A stretch of 22,036 nucleotides of DNA, taken from contig NW_019773631.1 in assembly GCF_001039355.2 (NCBI RefSeq), positions 49,444-71,479 of the forward strand. The letters are read 5' to 3'. The stretch's first letter is position 1. Every line of letters begins with the position of its first letter. The translations under genes and the position numbers were made by a program. This DNA comes from Lingula anatina (Eukaryota > Brachiopoda > Lingulata > Lingulida > Lingulidae). Shown piece after piece: positions 1 to 7,911 of this stretch. The notes under the pieces were generated by a model. The model saw only the letters and a list, made by a program, of their open reading frames with translations, was not told the origin of the DNA and did not search any database.

Positions 1-430
1 TCTATTGCACAATTCTGGATTAAATTTGGACTTACCCACCTGACTATACCGTACTGCACATTTTGCTTTCACCACCAATATGTACTTTTTGATAGCGTAA
101 CTCGAAAACCGTTTGGAATACAAAAAAACGGAGACCACCCTCAGTGTTGGGCTTTACATGCTCTACAAAATGCAAAAAAGAATGGGTCTCTAGCATTAAC
201 TGTTCCCGAATTAGAGACAGTTTTCAGTTTCGCCATCTTATGGCCGCTACTCCAGTGAAAATGCACCGATTGACCCCAAATTCACAGAGATGAAAGATGA
301 CCTGAAGGGTAACAATTTCGAATAATATTATTGGTTAAGTCTGTGTGGTGTCTGAATAACAGGGCAAAAAAAATTTTTTTCATAAAAAATTTTATTTTTT
401 TGAAAATTTTGGCCCGTTTGACCTTGAAGT

Positions 431-455
431 AAAGGTCAAATCAAAGGTCAAATCC
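431..455. repeat. Short tandem AAAGGTCAAATC motif
   Basis: Two adjacent copies of AAAGGTCAAATC are visible, preceded by CCTTGAAGT and followed by CAAGG. The array is too short to call a satellite. It may be part of an old interspersed repeat. Confidence 0.5.
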
Positions 456-719
456 AAGGGCATATTTGCAATCTACACATATGACTTTTGGAAAGCTGTC
501 TGTAGAAATTTTTCACATAACCCCTTCCGTAGGGTAGATAATTAGCATTTAATTTTGCCATTTTTGGACAAGGGTGCATTGCAATGAGTGCTACACCCAG
601 ACCCCAATATCGGCAAAGCCCAAATTTTACGTGGAACGAGATTAGATTATAGGTGACCTAAATCCAAGAGATAGGTACGGGGGCCCTTACCGTCTAGGAG
701 GAGAAGTGGTAACGGTAGC

Positions 720-794
720 CGTCCGGCGGAGCCGGCGGAACGATCCGGACGGGACCAAAACCATGTGTACCGCCAGCGCTAACGCTGGTGGTAC
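720..794. repeat. Pair of adjacent GC-rich hairpins
   Basis: The first palindrome has arms CGTCCGG (720-726) and CCGGACG (745-751), a perfect 7-bp stem around an 18-base loop. The second has 12-bp arms (767-778 and 783-794, starting GTACCGCCAGCG) with one mismatch around the 4-base loop CTAA. The local GC content is far above the surroundings. Paired palindromes just upstream of a transposon gene could be subterminal structures of that element or structured 5' RNA; neither can be proved here. Confidence 0.6.
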
Positions 795-931
795 AATTAA
801 CTCCCCCATTGAAAGTTTATTACTGTATAATAACTTCATCTATTGGCTCGTCTCCCCACTATGGTACTATGATCAGGAAACAAGGAGATAGCATTGTGGA
901 TATTCTTCACAAGGTTTTGTACTGTCACTAA

Positions 932-1778
932 CCCGAGACCAGAAAGCAGTCTAGTTGTGTAACAGATACAAGATCCAGTCAGCCAGTACAAGATTTGGAG
1001 TACATGTACCAGGTTGTGTCTGAAGATCTTCAGAGTCGTATGACTGAAACATGTTGTCGGATTGTTGAAAGCAAACCTTATAGGTTGGACAATGTGGATC
1101 TGAAAGGCTTCATTACCCAGATAGGTCCATATGTGTGGAATTTTTTGTTGAGGATATCACTTGGGTTGAATGAGAAGAGGCTTTTTATGGCAGCTTGTGG
1201 TGCCTTTAATTGGTCAGTGCATTTTACTCAGGAACTGTATGACAGTGTGGCAACTAATCAGTCCAGGTATTTCAGACGTCTGTGTGCTCTGAATATTTTG
1301 CTGTGTGTAAACAATGATCAGTGTTATTTTCCTATCCCCCTGTTACTGTCTGAGATAGTAGATCAATACACACATGGGTCTAAAACATGCCTTTCTATAA
1401 CTTCTCTTTTTGGTGTTACTGTTAGCAGGGACACATTTTTACGCCATATGTCTGATGTTTCCACAGTGAGTAGGGTAAGAGGTCTTCCACTGCCAAGAGT
1501 CACCTTAGTTGTGTGTAGTATTGACAATAAAAAACTATGCAACTGTCACCACTTAACCTGAAGGCAGGGGATTTCATGGCACCTCGATACAGGCAGTGGC
1601 ACCTATGCCTTCTTCTATCAAGTTACAGGAGGGTGATTTTATGTCTTTATACAAGGAATGTCTCCCTGTGGATAATCTGAATGAAGACATGGATGCAAAA
1701 GACATGTACCTGAAACCAGTTCATGTGCAGCAGGATTGTAATTCCTTATTTAGGTCTGTTGTAGTTCAGTTAATATAA
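932..1778 (+). pseudogene. N-terminal region of the copy A transposon protein
   Basis: The frame is open from 932 to 1561 with no clear Met at its start; the first internal ATG is at 1004, so the true start or a preceding exon is uncertain. The encoded protein is about 200 residues, helical in character and leucine- and cysteine-rich. It ends in a stretch reading VVCSIDN, which resembles the 'DN' segment of invertebrate transposon proteins of this type. The frame breaks between about 1540 and 1595 and resumes at 1596-1778, running directly into the OTU motif. I recognise no catalytic motif in this part. Function: unknown N-terminal region of a transposon-encoded protein. Confidence 0.45.
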
Positions 1779-2373
1779 GTAAGTCTCTCAGAGAAGCTTC
1801 CCGAGACGAACAGGGTGTCCCTGTTGATCATCATTTAGCTGAACAAGAAAATATGTTAACCAAGAGGGTAAGAGACCAGGTCTGTGAGGTCATGTCTGAT
1901 AACACGCCATACTTTGATGCACTGCCCCAGGAAACATATGACAGCATATGGCAGCTTTTGTGGTTCAAGCGCTGAATGTATGGATATGGAAGATCATATT
2001 GCCAGGGTGAAAAATTGTAATTCTTTACCTACATTTGCATATTGCATGGGAGTTTGTTATGCCACTCGTTCCCAGATATGTTTGTATGAAAAAGAAGATG
2101 GCAGGCTCAGACTGGTCCGTGTGTTAGGTTACCCTAGACTTGCCTGCAGTAGAACTTTGTATTTTATGTGTTCTGGGGTGTACTTTATTCCTCTGTTAGA
2201 TCCCAACGCATTATTGGAGAAGACCTTTATAAATGATAGTTTGGCTGGTAATGTTTTTGAAGACCTGCAAGCTTATAATGATGAAGAGTGTGATGCTAGG
2301 GAAGACGACTTTGAGTCTTTGTTTGGAATGGATCCATTGAAGGATAGTGTACCTGATGTAGGCAGGTCAGAGG
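1719..2373 (+). pseudogene. OTU-like cysteine-protease domain with catalytic residues replaced
   Basis: The OTU signature Asp-Gly-Asn-Cys-Leu-Phe-Arg is matched by DCNSLFRSV at 1734-1760, so the nucleophile Cys position is Ser (codon TCC at 1743-1745). The next helix, around ENMLTKRVRDQV, follows in another frame (break near 1770). A further break near 1950-1965 leads to MEDHIARV, then a strand ending CSGVYFIPLL at about 2166-2195, where OTU enzymes normally have His-Tyr. Here the His position is Val (2178-2180). Active OTU proteins cleave ubiquitin-type or viral polyprotein links. This copy would be inactive even without its frameshifts. The open frame runs directly into the inserted element at 2376. 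The fold assignment rests on motif spacing, not on a search. Confidence 0.5.
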
Positions 2374-2375
2374 TA

Positions 2376-2400
2376 CGGTAAAGTCTTGAAAATTTCGTCG
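2376..2400 (+). repeat. Left terminal inverted repeat of the TA element
   Basis: This 25-bp arm begins CGGTAAAGTC and pairs with 4334-4358 (24 of 25 positions). It overlaps the first of three subterminal direct repeats. Confidence 0.85.
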
Positions 2401-2493
2401 GCAGACGATTTTCCGCTGATGTAATTTTTTTTCCTTTGAAAACTTCGTCGACCTTGAAAATGAGGTACTCGATAATTTTTGAAAAGTTCGTCA
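2384..2493 (+). repeat. Three subterminal direct repeats (TTGAAAANTTCGTC)
   Basis: TTGAAAATTTCGTCG (about 2386-2400), TTGAAAACTTCGTCG (about 2437-2451) and TTGAAAAGTTCGTCA (about 2479-2493) are spaced roughly 42-51 bp apart inside the left end. Repeats of this kind are often transposase binding sites. That role is inferred. Confidence 0.6.
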
Positions 2494-2582
2494 CCAAATA
2501 TGGCCGCGTTGTCCAGCTCAAACATGAAGGTAATGCGTCAGTTGATTCAAGACGATGATACGATCAGGATATCATTTCCCGA

Positions 2583-3821
2583 CGAGTTCCGCGGGCATGG
2601 AAGACAGCTACTATCATTCCTGTGCCGAAGTCCAAAACAGTTTCTTGCCTAAACGATCTCCGTCCGGTTGCGTTGACCCCAGTTCCAATGAAAATTCTAG
2701 AGAAACTTGTTCTGTCGTATATTAAAACCATTGTACCAGAGACACTTGATCCCTTTCAATTTGCATATAGACGCAATAGAAGCGTAGATGACGCTCTTAG
2801 TATGTGCATACACAACATTTTAGAACACGCAGATAAGAAAAACACATACGCAAGGATCTTATTTATAGACTACAGCTCGGCTTTTAATACCATTATTCCA
2901 CAAAAACTTTATGCTAAGCTTTTAAACGAACTGAAATTTCCTTCATTTTTATGCAGTTGGGTTTTAGATTTTTTATTAGACAGGAGACAAGCTGTGAAAG
3001 TGGGTACAAGTACTTCTGATATTGTGGTTTTAAATACAGGTGCGCCTCAGGGTTGTGTTCTGTCACCATGTCTGTACAGCTTGTTCACGTATGATTGTGT
3101 TTCATCTCATGAGAGTAATTGCATCGTGAAGTTTGCAGATGACACTACTTTAATTGGCTTAATAAGTGATAATGATGAGACCTGGTATAGAAACGATGTC
3201 AACTCAGTTGTACAATGGTGTAAAGACAACGATTTGTTACTGAATGTAGAGAAGACTAAGGAAATGATTGTTGACTTCAGAAAGAATAGAAATGTGAAAG
3301 AACCCATTCATATCAGTGGCACTGCAGTAAAGCAAGTAGCCAATTTTAGACTGCTGGGGGTAGAATTCAATAGCTCACTTACATGGAAGGACCACATAGA
3401 CAAACAGTTAAAAAAAGCGAGGCAAAGGGTATATTTTTTAAGAAAGTTGAAGGATTTTACTTCAAATGAAATGATTTTAGCAAACTTTTACAAATGCGTT
3501 ATAGAAAGTATATTAACATTTGCAATCATAGTATGGTATGGGCGGGCCACTGTAGAAGAACGCAAGCGTCTAGATATGGTCACATCAACGTGCGGCAAAA
3601 TCATCGGTCTGGAACTCCCCTCTCTAGGTGCCATCTATACTAATAGATCAGTAACAAAAACAGAGAAAATCATGTCTGACTATACCCACCCCGCACATGG
3701 GCTTTTTAAATTTTTACTGAGCAACTGCAGGCTTTTAACTTTTAAGGGATCTAAAAGGTTTTTAAAGAGTTTTTACCCATCTGCTGTGTCTTATTTTAAC
3801 AACAAAAATGGAAATTTATAA
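2583..3821 (+). CDS. Reverse transcriptase, C-terminal part of L2-clade ORF2 (truncated)
   Basis: The frame reads RVPRAWKTATIIPVPKSKT before the first listed start at 2622, so coding similarity begins upstream of that GTG and the start is not a real one. Numbering from 2622, fingers and palm motifs are NDLRPVALTP (11-20), FIDYSSAFNT (81-90, with the first catalytic Asp), NTGAPQGCVLSP (138-149) and the FADD box (171-174, with the remaining catalytic Asp pair). The thumb and C-terminal region (WYGRATVEERKRL, YTHPAHGLFKFL) match the usual L2 layout. The protein ends at TAA 3819-3821 with no internal stop across about 400 residues, suggesting a fairly young insertion compared with its host gene. 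The N-terminal endonuclease is absent, so it cannot act on its own. Confidence 0.85.
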   Translation, partial: RVPRAWKTATIIPVPKSKTVSCLNDLRPVALTPVPMKILEKLVLSYIKTIVPETLDPFQFAYRRNRSVDDALSMCIHNILEHADKKNTYARILFIDYSSAFNTIIPQKLYAKLLNELKFPSFLCSWVLDFLLDRRQAVKVGTSTSDIVVLNTGAPQGCVLSPCLYSLFTYDCVSSHESNCIVKFADDTTLIGLISDNDETWYRNDVNSVVQWCKDNDLLLNVEKTKEMIVDFRKNRNVKEPIHISGTAVKQVANFRLLGVEFNSSLTWKDHIDKQLKKARQRVYFLRKLKDFTSNEMILANFYKCVIESILTFAIIVWYGRATVEERKRLDMVTSTCGKIIGLELPSLGAIYTNRSVTKTEKIMSDYTHPAHGLFKFLLSNCRLLTFKGSKRFLKSFYPSAVSYFNNKNGNL

Positions 3822-3927
3822 TTTATTTATTCATAATTTGTAACCCGAATAGCAGTCAAATTTCCGTTTTATATGAATTTTATATTTATATATTAATGGC
3901 TGAATAAACTCTTATCTTATCTTATAA
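3822..3927 (+). other. L2 3' UTR and (TCTTA)n tail
   Basis: AT-rich sequence after the stop contains AATAAA near 3904 and ends in about three TCTTA units at 3911-3926. Such tails mark the 3' end recognised by L2-type reverse transcriptases. Confidence 0.65.
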
Positions 3928-4333
3928 CACTCAATAGGAGATAGGAACAATAGTGGGCCCCTGCGAGCGGTTACTCACAATATAGATGGTTTAGATGTGA
4001 ATTCCCGTTCTCAATTACGGGAACCTCAGTCTTTTGTCTTTAGTTTCATTACTATTATCTGGCTCAAGGTGCGTTATCAAGCCGGCAAATAAAAGTCGCA
4101 GGCCGCGGCTCTGTCTTTGTAACGCCGTTATTGTTATCGGCGGCTGTCCTCAATGAGGAAGGCACAATGAAAAAATCAAGATATTATCTCGAAGGGAAAT
4201 GTACCCGTCACTTCTATTCATGTCCATGTTCAATTTAGGACCATTTAATGATTACCTGGCTCATACATGGAGATCGTTCGCAATGCAAATGGGACGAGAT
4301 TTAAACAATTAAAAATAATAATTAATTTTTAAG
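3928..4333. other. Right inner part of the TA element, no coding
   Basis: About 400 bp between the LINE tail and the right TIR carry no usable frame. One perfect 7-bp hairpin is visible (TTCCCGT near 4002 pairing with ACGGGAA near 4017). The sequence ends in an AT-rich run before the TIR. Confidence 0.5.
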
Positions 4334-4358
4334 CGACGGAATTTTCAAGACTTTACCG
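4334..4358 (-). repeat. Right terminal inverted repeat of the TA element
   Basis: This arm ends ...GACTTTACCG and is the reverse complement of 2376-2400 with a single mismatch. TA follows at 4359-4360. Confidence 0.85.
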
Positions 4359-4360
4359 TA

Positions 4361-5325
4361 AGTAAGAAAGGACAAAGGTCACGCTCATTGGGTGCCTCTT
4401 ATGTTGAAAGTTACTATGGAACAGCAGTAGGACCTGACCCTGCACTCCCATCAGTAAGTCGTCTGTCTGGGAGATTGTCTGATGACCTGAATATTGGAGA
4501 CTTTGAATTGTCAGATGAGGAGAGAGACTGTCTGAGAAACCTTGAAAGTGATCTCTTCTACTTCAATATGCATAAGTTTAGTGCTCAGACACAGTTGAGT
4601 GATAGAATAATTCCAGGTGTTAAAAGGTATTTTGCTATGGGTGATCAGGCACAGACAGAAAAATCATTGTATGACTATGTAGGGATTTTGCCTGATCCAG
4701 CTGACAATAAGGACACAATTATAGCTTGTCTGAACTTCATACACAGCATGATGAAGGTTGGTACTGAACTTAAGCATGTTGTAGTTGCAGGTGTTGGGAA
4801 ACTTACATGTACCTGGTGGAGATTAAGAAAGAGTATGGGTCTGATATGGATTGGATGCTGCCTTACTTAGGTGAACTTCATCTTTTAATGAATGCTCAGA
4901 GACCCCTGATGAAAGTGTATTTAGATGCAGGTTTAAAAGAGTTACTGGAGAAGCATCACCATGGAACAACATACACTGTGGTAGCAGAGTGTAAGGATTT
5001 CAAGAAGACGCATTACTTTTTTCTGCAGTTTTATGAGGCGCTTTACAGAAAGTTGTTGGAAAAGTTTCTTTCAGACCGCTAGGAGAGGGATATTTCAAGT
5101 AGCAGCTGCATGTTAGATTCTAAGGATGTTATTGAGACTGTCAGGTTGGTGTTAGAAAATGTTGAAAGTGGCCAGGAGTCTAGTGATGGCAGGATACGGG
5201 CCCCAGGATACAGCTAAGTTCTAGGTTACAAGGACTTGAAAAGGACTTTCAGCAGTGGTGTGCAGAAATGTCATTGAAAGACAAAACCTTTAGATTTTGG
5301 TATTCTTTTCTAACAGAGCAGATGT
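4361..5325 (+). pseudogene. Middle region of the copy A transposon protein
   Basis: This continues the OTU-side frame after the TA insertion. It encodes SKKGQRSRSLGASYVES, an acidic segment, then MGDQAQTEKSLYDYVG, KHVVVAGVGKL and, after a frame break near 4805, YLVEIKKEYGSDMDWMLPYLGELHLLMNAQ with KVYLDAGLKELLEKHHHG and FKKTHYFFLQFYEALYR (given in pieces, partial). From memory, the 'GELH ... DAGLKEL' pattern is a hallmark of invertebrate transposon proteins of this group, where it precedes the FW...YLA segment. The frame then meets TAG at 5080-5082, stays open to TAA near 5213, and shifts again before DKTFRFWYSFLTEQML (about 5280-5327). An RNase H-like transposase core could lie here, but I cannot prove a DDE triad. 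Confidence 0.45.
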
Positions 5326-6948
5326 TGCCTCATGTACTTGGCTGTCAGGAAAAGAGACTGGATGTTAAGGAATGCTTGTTTGCGTCAACTGGCACCGCTA
5401 TTCCATGCTTTGGATAGTACCTTGTATTTGAAATTGGTCCCACATCACATTGCAGATTTGAAGGGGTTTCCTGAAAATGTTTTATATTTTTCTAAAGGAG
5501 GATTTGCTGTGAGTCTGTCTGGTGATGGATATGAGAGTACTGGGTTTGATGAAGCTCATGAGATGGTTATAAACAAGAATGTAAAACAAGCAATGGTGTC
5601 AACAAATACCAAAGCTTTGGCTCGTCTTTGTTTTTATCTACCATATAGGGCAACAGTTCTGAAGGAACAAAGTTCAGTGCTTGGACAGAGTAGTACAGGG
5701 GGAAAAAATTTGAATAAGTCTGATAAGGAAGAAGAAGAAATGGTACGTTTGTACTTTCACAAACTCCATGAATCAAGTGTATTTAGTGTATGTCCAGAGA
5801 CTGATAGCCTCCGTCATATTTTTGCTGACATAATTGCATCAGATGAAGCTACAAGGGATCTGTTATCCTTCCGCACCTTTGGAGAAGCAGATTTTAGGGC
5901 ATATGTGGTGACATATATTTTGAATAGTACTTCAAGAGCTATCTTTCCATCAAGAAAACGAAGAAATTTGAGGACATTTGCTGTAAGTAAAGTGACTGTT
6001 TCAAAGCAGAAAAGGGAGATTAGGGACCAGAATTTGGTAAGAACATGTCTCAGGCGTCAGATTGCTCATTCAAAGTCAACTAAGAAGCCAGTGGAGTCTT
6101 TAAACCAGTTTATTTCCCTTCCTAGAGCTCTTTGTTCAGCTGATGGTCCTCCAGAGAAAGCTCCTAAAGCTGTTGTGTCTGAAGTGTATGGAGCTAGATA
6201 TAGTCCAGCTTTTATGCCTAGCTTGCCTGGTAATTTTTTAAGTTCAAATGATGCATGTTTTATCATTGATGGTATGTTCCTTCTTAACACTGTGCCTTTG
6301 TCTGGCATAACCAAGTTTGGTGAATATGCCCTTATGGTATTTAGGGTCAAAGTCGTTGAGCCATATTTCCAGAAACAGCATGCTAAGGAAGTACATGTTG
6401 TGTCTGATGATCCGAAGAGTCAAAGTCCGAAAGAAATTGAAAGGAAAAGGAGAGACGGAGAAAAAGGTAGCACGAGTTCTGTTCCAGATGTTGAAGTTAT
6501 ATCTGAGAAGGATAGGATTCCAAGAAATTGGAGGCAATTTCTGTCTAATCGTAACAACAAGCGGAAGTTAGTGGGCTTTTTAGCCACCCAGTTTATAGGA
6601 ATTGCTCCAAAAATAATTAGTGGAGGTCAAACTTTCAGTACCAGTGGAGGTTTTGAGGGAGATTTGAAAGATAGGTGTTTGTCTGCTGATGTCAGTGGGT
6701 TCATTAGCAATGACAGTCTGGCTGCAAATCATGAAGAGGCGGATTTTATATATAGTGTTTTTCTACATGCTGCACATTCTCAGTGTAAGAACGTTTGTAT
6801 TCATAGTCCAGATAGGGATATTCTCCATGTTGGGTTGCCTTTAGTGGGTGTGATGGACAAGCACATCATAGTTCAGCTGAGTGCCAGGCCTACTAGCAAG
6901 GAAGGAAAGATTTTGACATCTCTAGGCAATTACCTGCGTCAGGCATAG
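5326..6948 (+). pseudogene. XPG/FEN1-like (PIN-fold) nuclease, main part, copy A
   Basis: The frame is open for 538 residues from 5332. Residues 1-110 (YLAVRKRDWMLRNA, DEAHEMVINKN, FYLPYRATVL) are the conserved lead-in that copy C also has. Residues 255-290 are a linker shared with copy C (ISLPRALCSADG). The nuclease starts at about 310 with IIDGMFLL (Asp313) and continues through VVSDD (359-360), IPRNWRQFLSNRNNK (396-410), HEEAD (467-471) and SPDRDI (492-497). In FEN1/XPG enzymes such spaced acidic residues bind two metal ions that cut DNA flaps. All the expected acidic residues are present. The frame is lost near 6940, just before the GCD motif carried by the next segment. The likely role is nuclease activity during transposition. 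Confidence 0.6.
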
Positions 6949-7345
6949 ACTGGGCTTTAGCTATGCAAGTACTGTATGTCTGCAGTGGGTGTGATTTTGT
7001 TTCATACTTTAGAGGTCATGTCAAGAAGTCATTTATTGATGTATTTTATAAAAATGTCAAATTTATTTTTGGATATGAGGGAAGCCTGTGTGATGTACAA
7101 GAGGACAATTTTCAGTTTGGTTTTCTGGCATTTCAGCGTTTAGTTGGTAGTATGTATTTTCATTCAAATGGCTCGGCCTTTCTGGAGCATAGGTCACCGG
7201 AGGATTTTTTCTTAAGTATTTGCCATCAGCACAGTGAGTTGTCTGCCAAGGAACAGCATAACATGTTCATACTGAGGATAAGAGAGAGACTGTTTGACAG
7301 AATTCAAAGTGAATCTGCTTGGCTACCTTCAAATGATGCTCTAGC
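6945..7345 (+). pseudogene. XPG-like nuclease C-terminal segment with GCD motif, copy A
   Basis: After the break near 6940 the protein resumes as GIDWALAMQVLYVCSGCDF. SGCD corresponds to the last metal-binding Asp of XPG/FEN1 proteins (Gly-Cys/Ser-Asp-Tyr) and SYFRGHVKKSFIDVF to the helix-turn-helix that follows it. A further segment, NFQFGFLAFQRLVGSMYF, lines up with NFRSGLLAFYHLLGCLIL of copy B. Comparison with copy B (LEDSLELHWLRTC) places the next break at about 7340-7348, earlier than the stop at 7431-7433, because the true continuation is LHWKRSVWVLMYW. Confidence 0.55.
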
Positions 7346-7911
7346 TGTTGTTACACTGGAAGAGGTCAGTTTGGGTTCTGATGTACTGGCAGCAGGCCTT
7401 AGAAAATGCTATGGAACCGAAGAGTCTTTGTGACTGGGGATGGTTAAGGGACTCAATGGGCACTTTACAAGTACAGTGGGATACTCCTGAAAATATGGCT
7501 TGGGTGGATAGGACTGTTCAGTTTTGGGCAACAGGTGGTTGCAAGTGCAAGTTGTCAAAGTGTAAGGATAGTCGCTGCAGCTGTAGGAAGAGAGGAAGTA
7601 TATGTGGACCTTCTTGTGCCTGTCTGTCATGCCTGAATACTTGTCAACAAGAAATCTCTCAGAATATTGTGTCAGGAACAGAGCAGAGGCAAACTGATGA
7701 CTATAAGTCCATACAGGAAGAGTTGGATGTGGAGGAAGAGTTGTTTGAGTATCAGAGACAGAGAGAGGAGGAGGAGGAGCTTGTGGAAGTAACTTATGAT
7801 ATTGAAACAAATTTTGAGGACAGTGCTGAAGGGGACCTTATTCCAGATGATGACTCAGAGGGTTATGAAATGAGCGACGACCTTAAGCTTTTATATTCCT
7901 TGTTAACATAG
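7346..7911 (+). pseudogene. CxC cysteine cluster and acidic tail, copy A C-terminus
   Basis: The segment opens with LHWKRSVWVLMYWQQALENA, equivalent to LHWLRTCCIAQMWGQAGQN in copy B. A cysteine cluster follows at local residues 65-99 (GCKCKLSKCKDSRCSCRK, CGPSCACLSCLNTC) with ten Cys in C-x-C and C-x3-4-C spacing, resembling Tesmin/TSO1 CXC or the CxC clusters of transposases; such clusters usually bind zinc and DNA. Residues 120-187 are strongly acidic (long Glu/Asp runs) and end at TAG 7909-7911. The same cluster and position in copy B argue that this is the natural C-terminus of the family. Confidence 0.6.

Larger units (their letters stand above)
1..931. other. Left flank without a supported gene
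   Basis: No reading frame here resembles a known protein. The stretch has a run of A and T around 365-410, a short tandem motif at 431-455 (AAAGGTCAAATC twice, then a fading copy), and two GC-rich hairpins at 720-794. The terminus of the large transposon gene that starts near 932 should lie in this interval, but I could not match an inverted repeat to anything downstream of 7.9 kb. Confidence 0.5.
2583..3927 (+). mobile_element. 5'-truncated L2-type non-LTR retrotransposon
   Basis: The element starts within or just before the reverse-transcriptase domain and ends in a 3' UTR with AATAAA at about 3904 and the tail TCTTATCTTATCTTAT. A short-tandem-repeat tail instead of poly(A) is typical of the L2/CR1 group. 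Missing 5' sequence is the normal result of incomplete target-primed reverse transcription. The exact 5' junction is somewhere between about 2520 and 2590, and I found no clear target duplication. It sits wholly inside the TA element. Confidence 0.8.
2376..4358. mobile_element. TA-flanked DNA element with 25-bp TIRs, itself carrying an L2 LINE
   Basis: The left end (2376-2400) starts CGGTAAAGTCTTGAAAATTT. The right end (4334-4358) is its reverse complement with one mismatch in 25 bp. Both sides are bordered by TA (2374-2375 and 4359-4360), the expected target duplication. If the element and one TA are removed, the reading frame left of it (...GRSEV) continues without a stop into the frame right of it (SKKGQRSRSLGASYVES...). 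This is strong evidence for an insertion into once-open coding sequence. A TA target suggests the Tc1/mariner group or another TA-targeting superfamily, but no transposase remains, so the family is open. Between the ends lie about 190 bp on the left and 430 bp on the right of non-coding element DNA around the LINE. Confidence 0.85.
932..7911 (+). mobile_element. Decayed Academ-like DNA transposon gene (copy A), interrupted by a nested element
   Basis: Consecutive + strand frames encode what looks like one very large protein. The order is N-terminal region, OTU-like fold (about 1719-2370), family-specific middle region (4361-5325), XPG/FEN1-like nuclease (about 6230-7100), CxC cysteine cluster (7540-7645) and acidic tail. 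Diverged relatives of the second half occur again at 11.98-13.22 kb and 17.67-18.48 kb, so this is a repeated family. Proteins of this style, with HEEAD and SPDTD motifs, are abundant in cnidarian and mollusc genomes. Academ transposons are known to include an XPG-nuclease-bearing branch, and that is my assignment. The element ends were not found. At least seven frame breaks or stops plus a 1983-bp insertion show that this copy is dead. An alternative is a degenerate host gene family derived from such elements. Confidence 0.55.

Noticed and set aside
706-891. Open frame of 61 codons across the GC-rich hairpins
   Set aside because: The frame exists because the palindromic GC-rich DNA lacks stops; no domain, and its composition differs from real coding sequence nearby.
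1719-2373. OTU-like segment as a viral protease
   Set aside because: It is continuous with a transposon-type protein on the downstream side and no other virus-like gene is nearby.
665-3965. GAGATAGG...GGGCCC similarity between about 668-687 and 3938-3960 as paired element ends
   Set aside because: The match is short, interrupted, in direct orientation and inconsistent with the TIRs already defined at 2376 and 4358.
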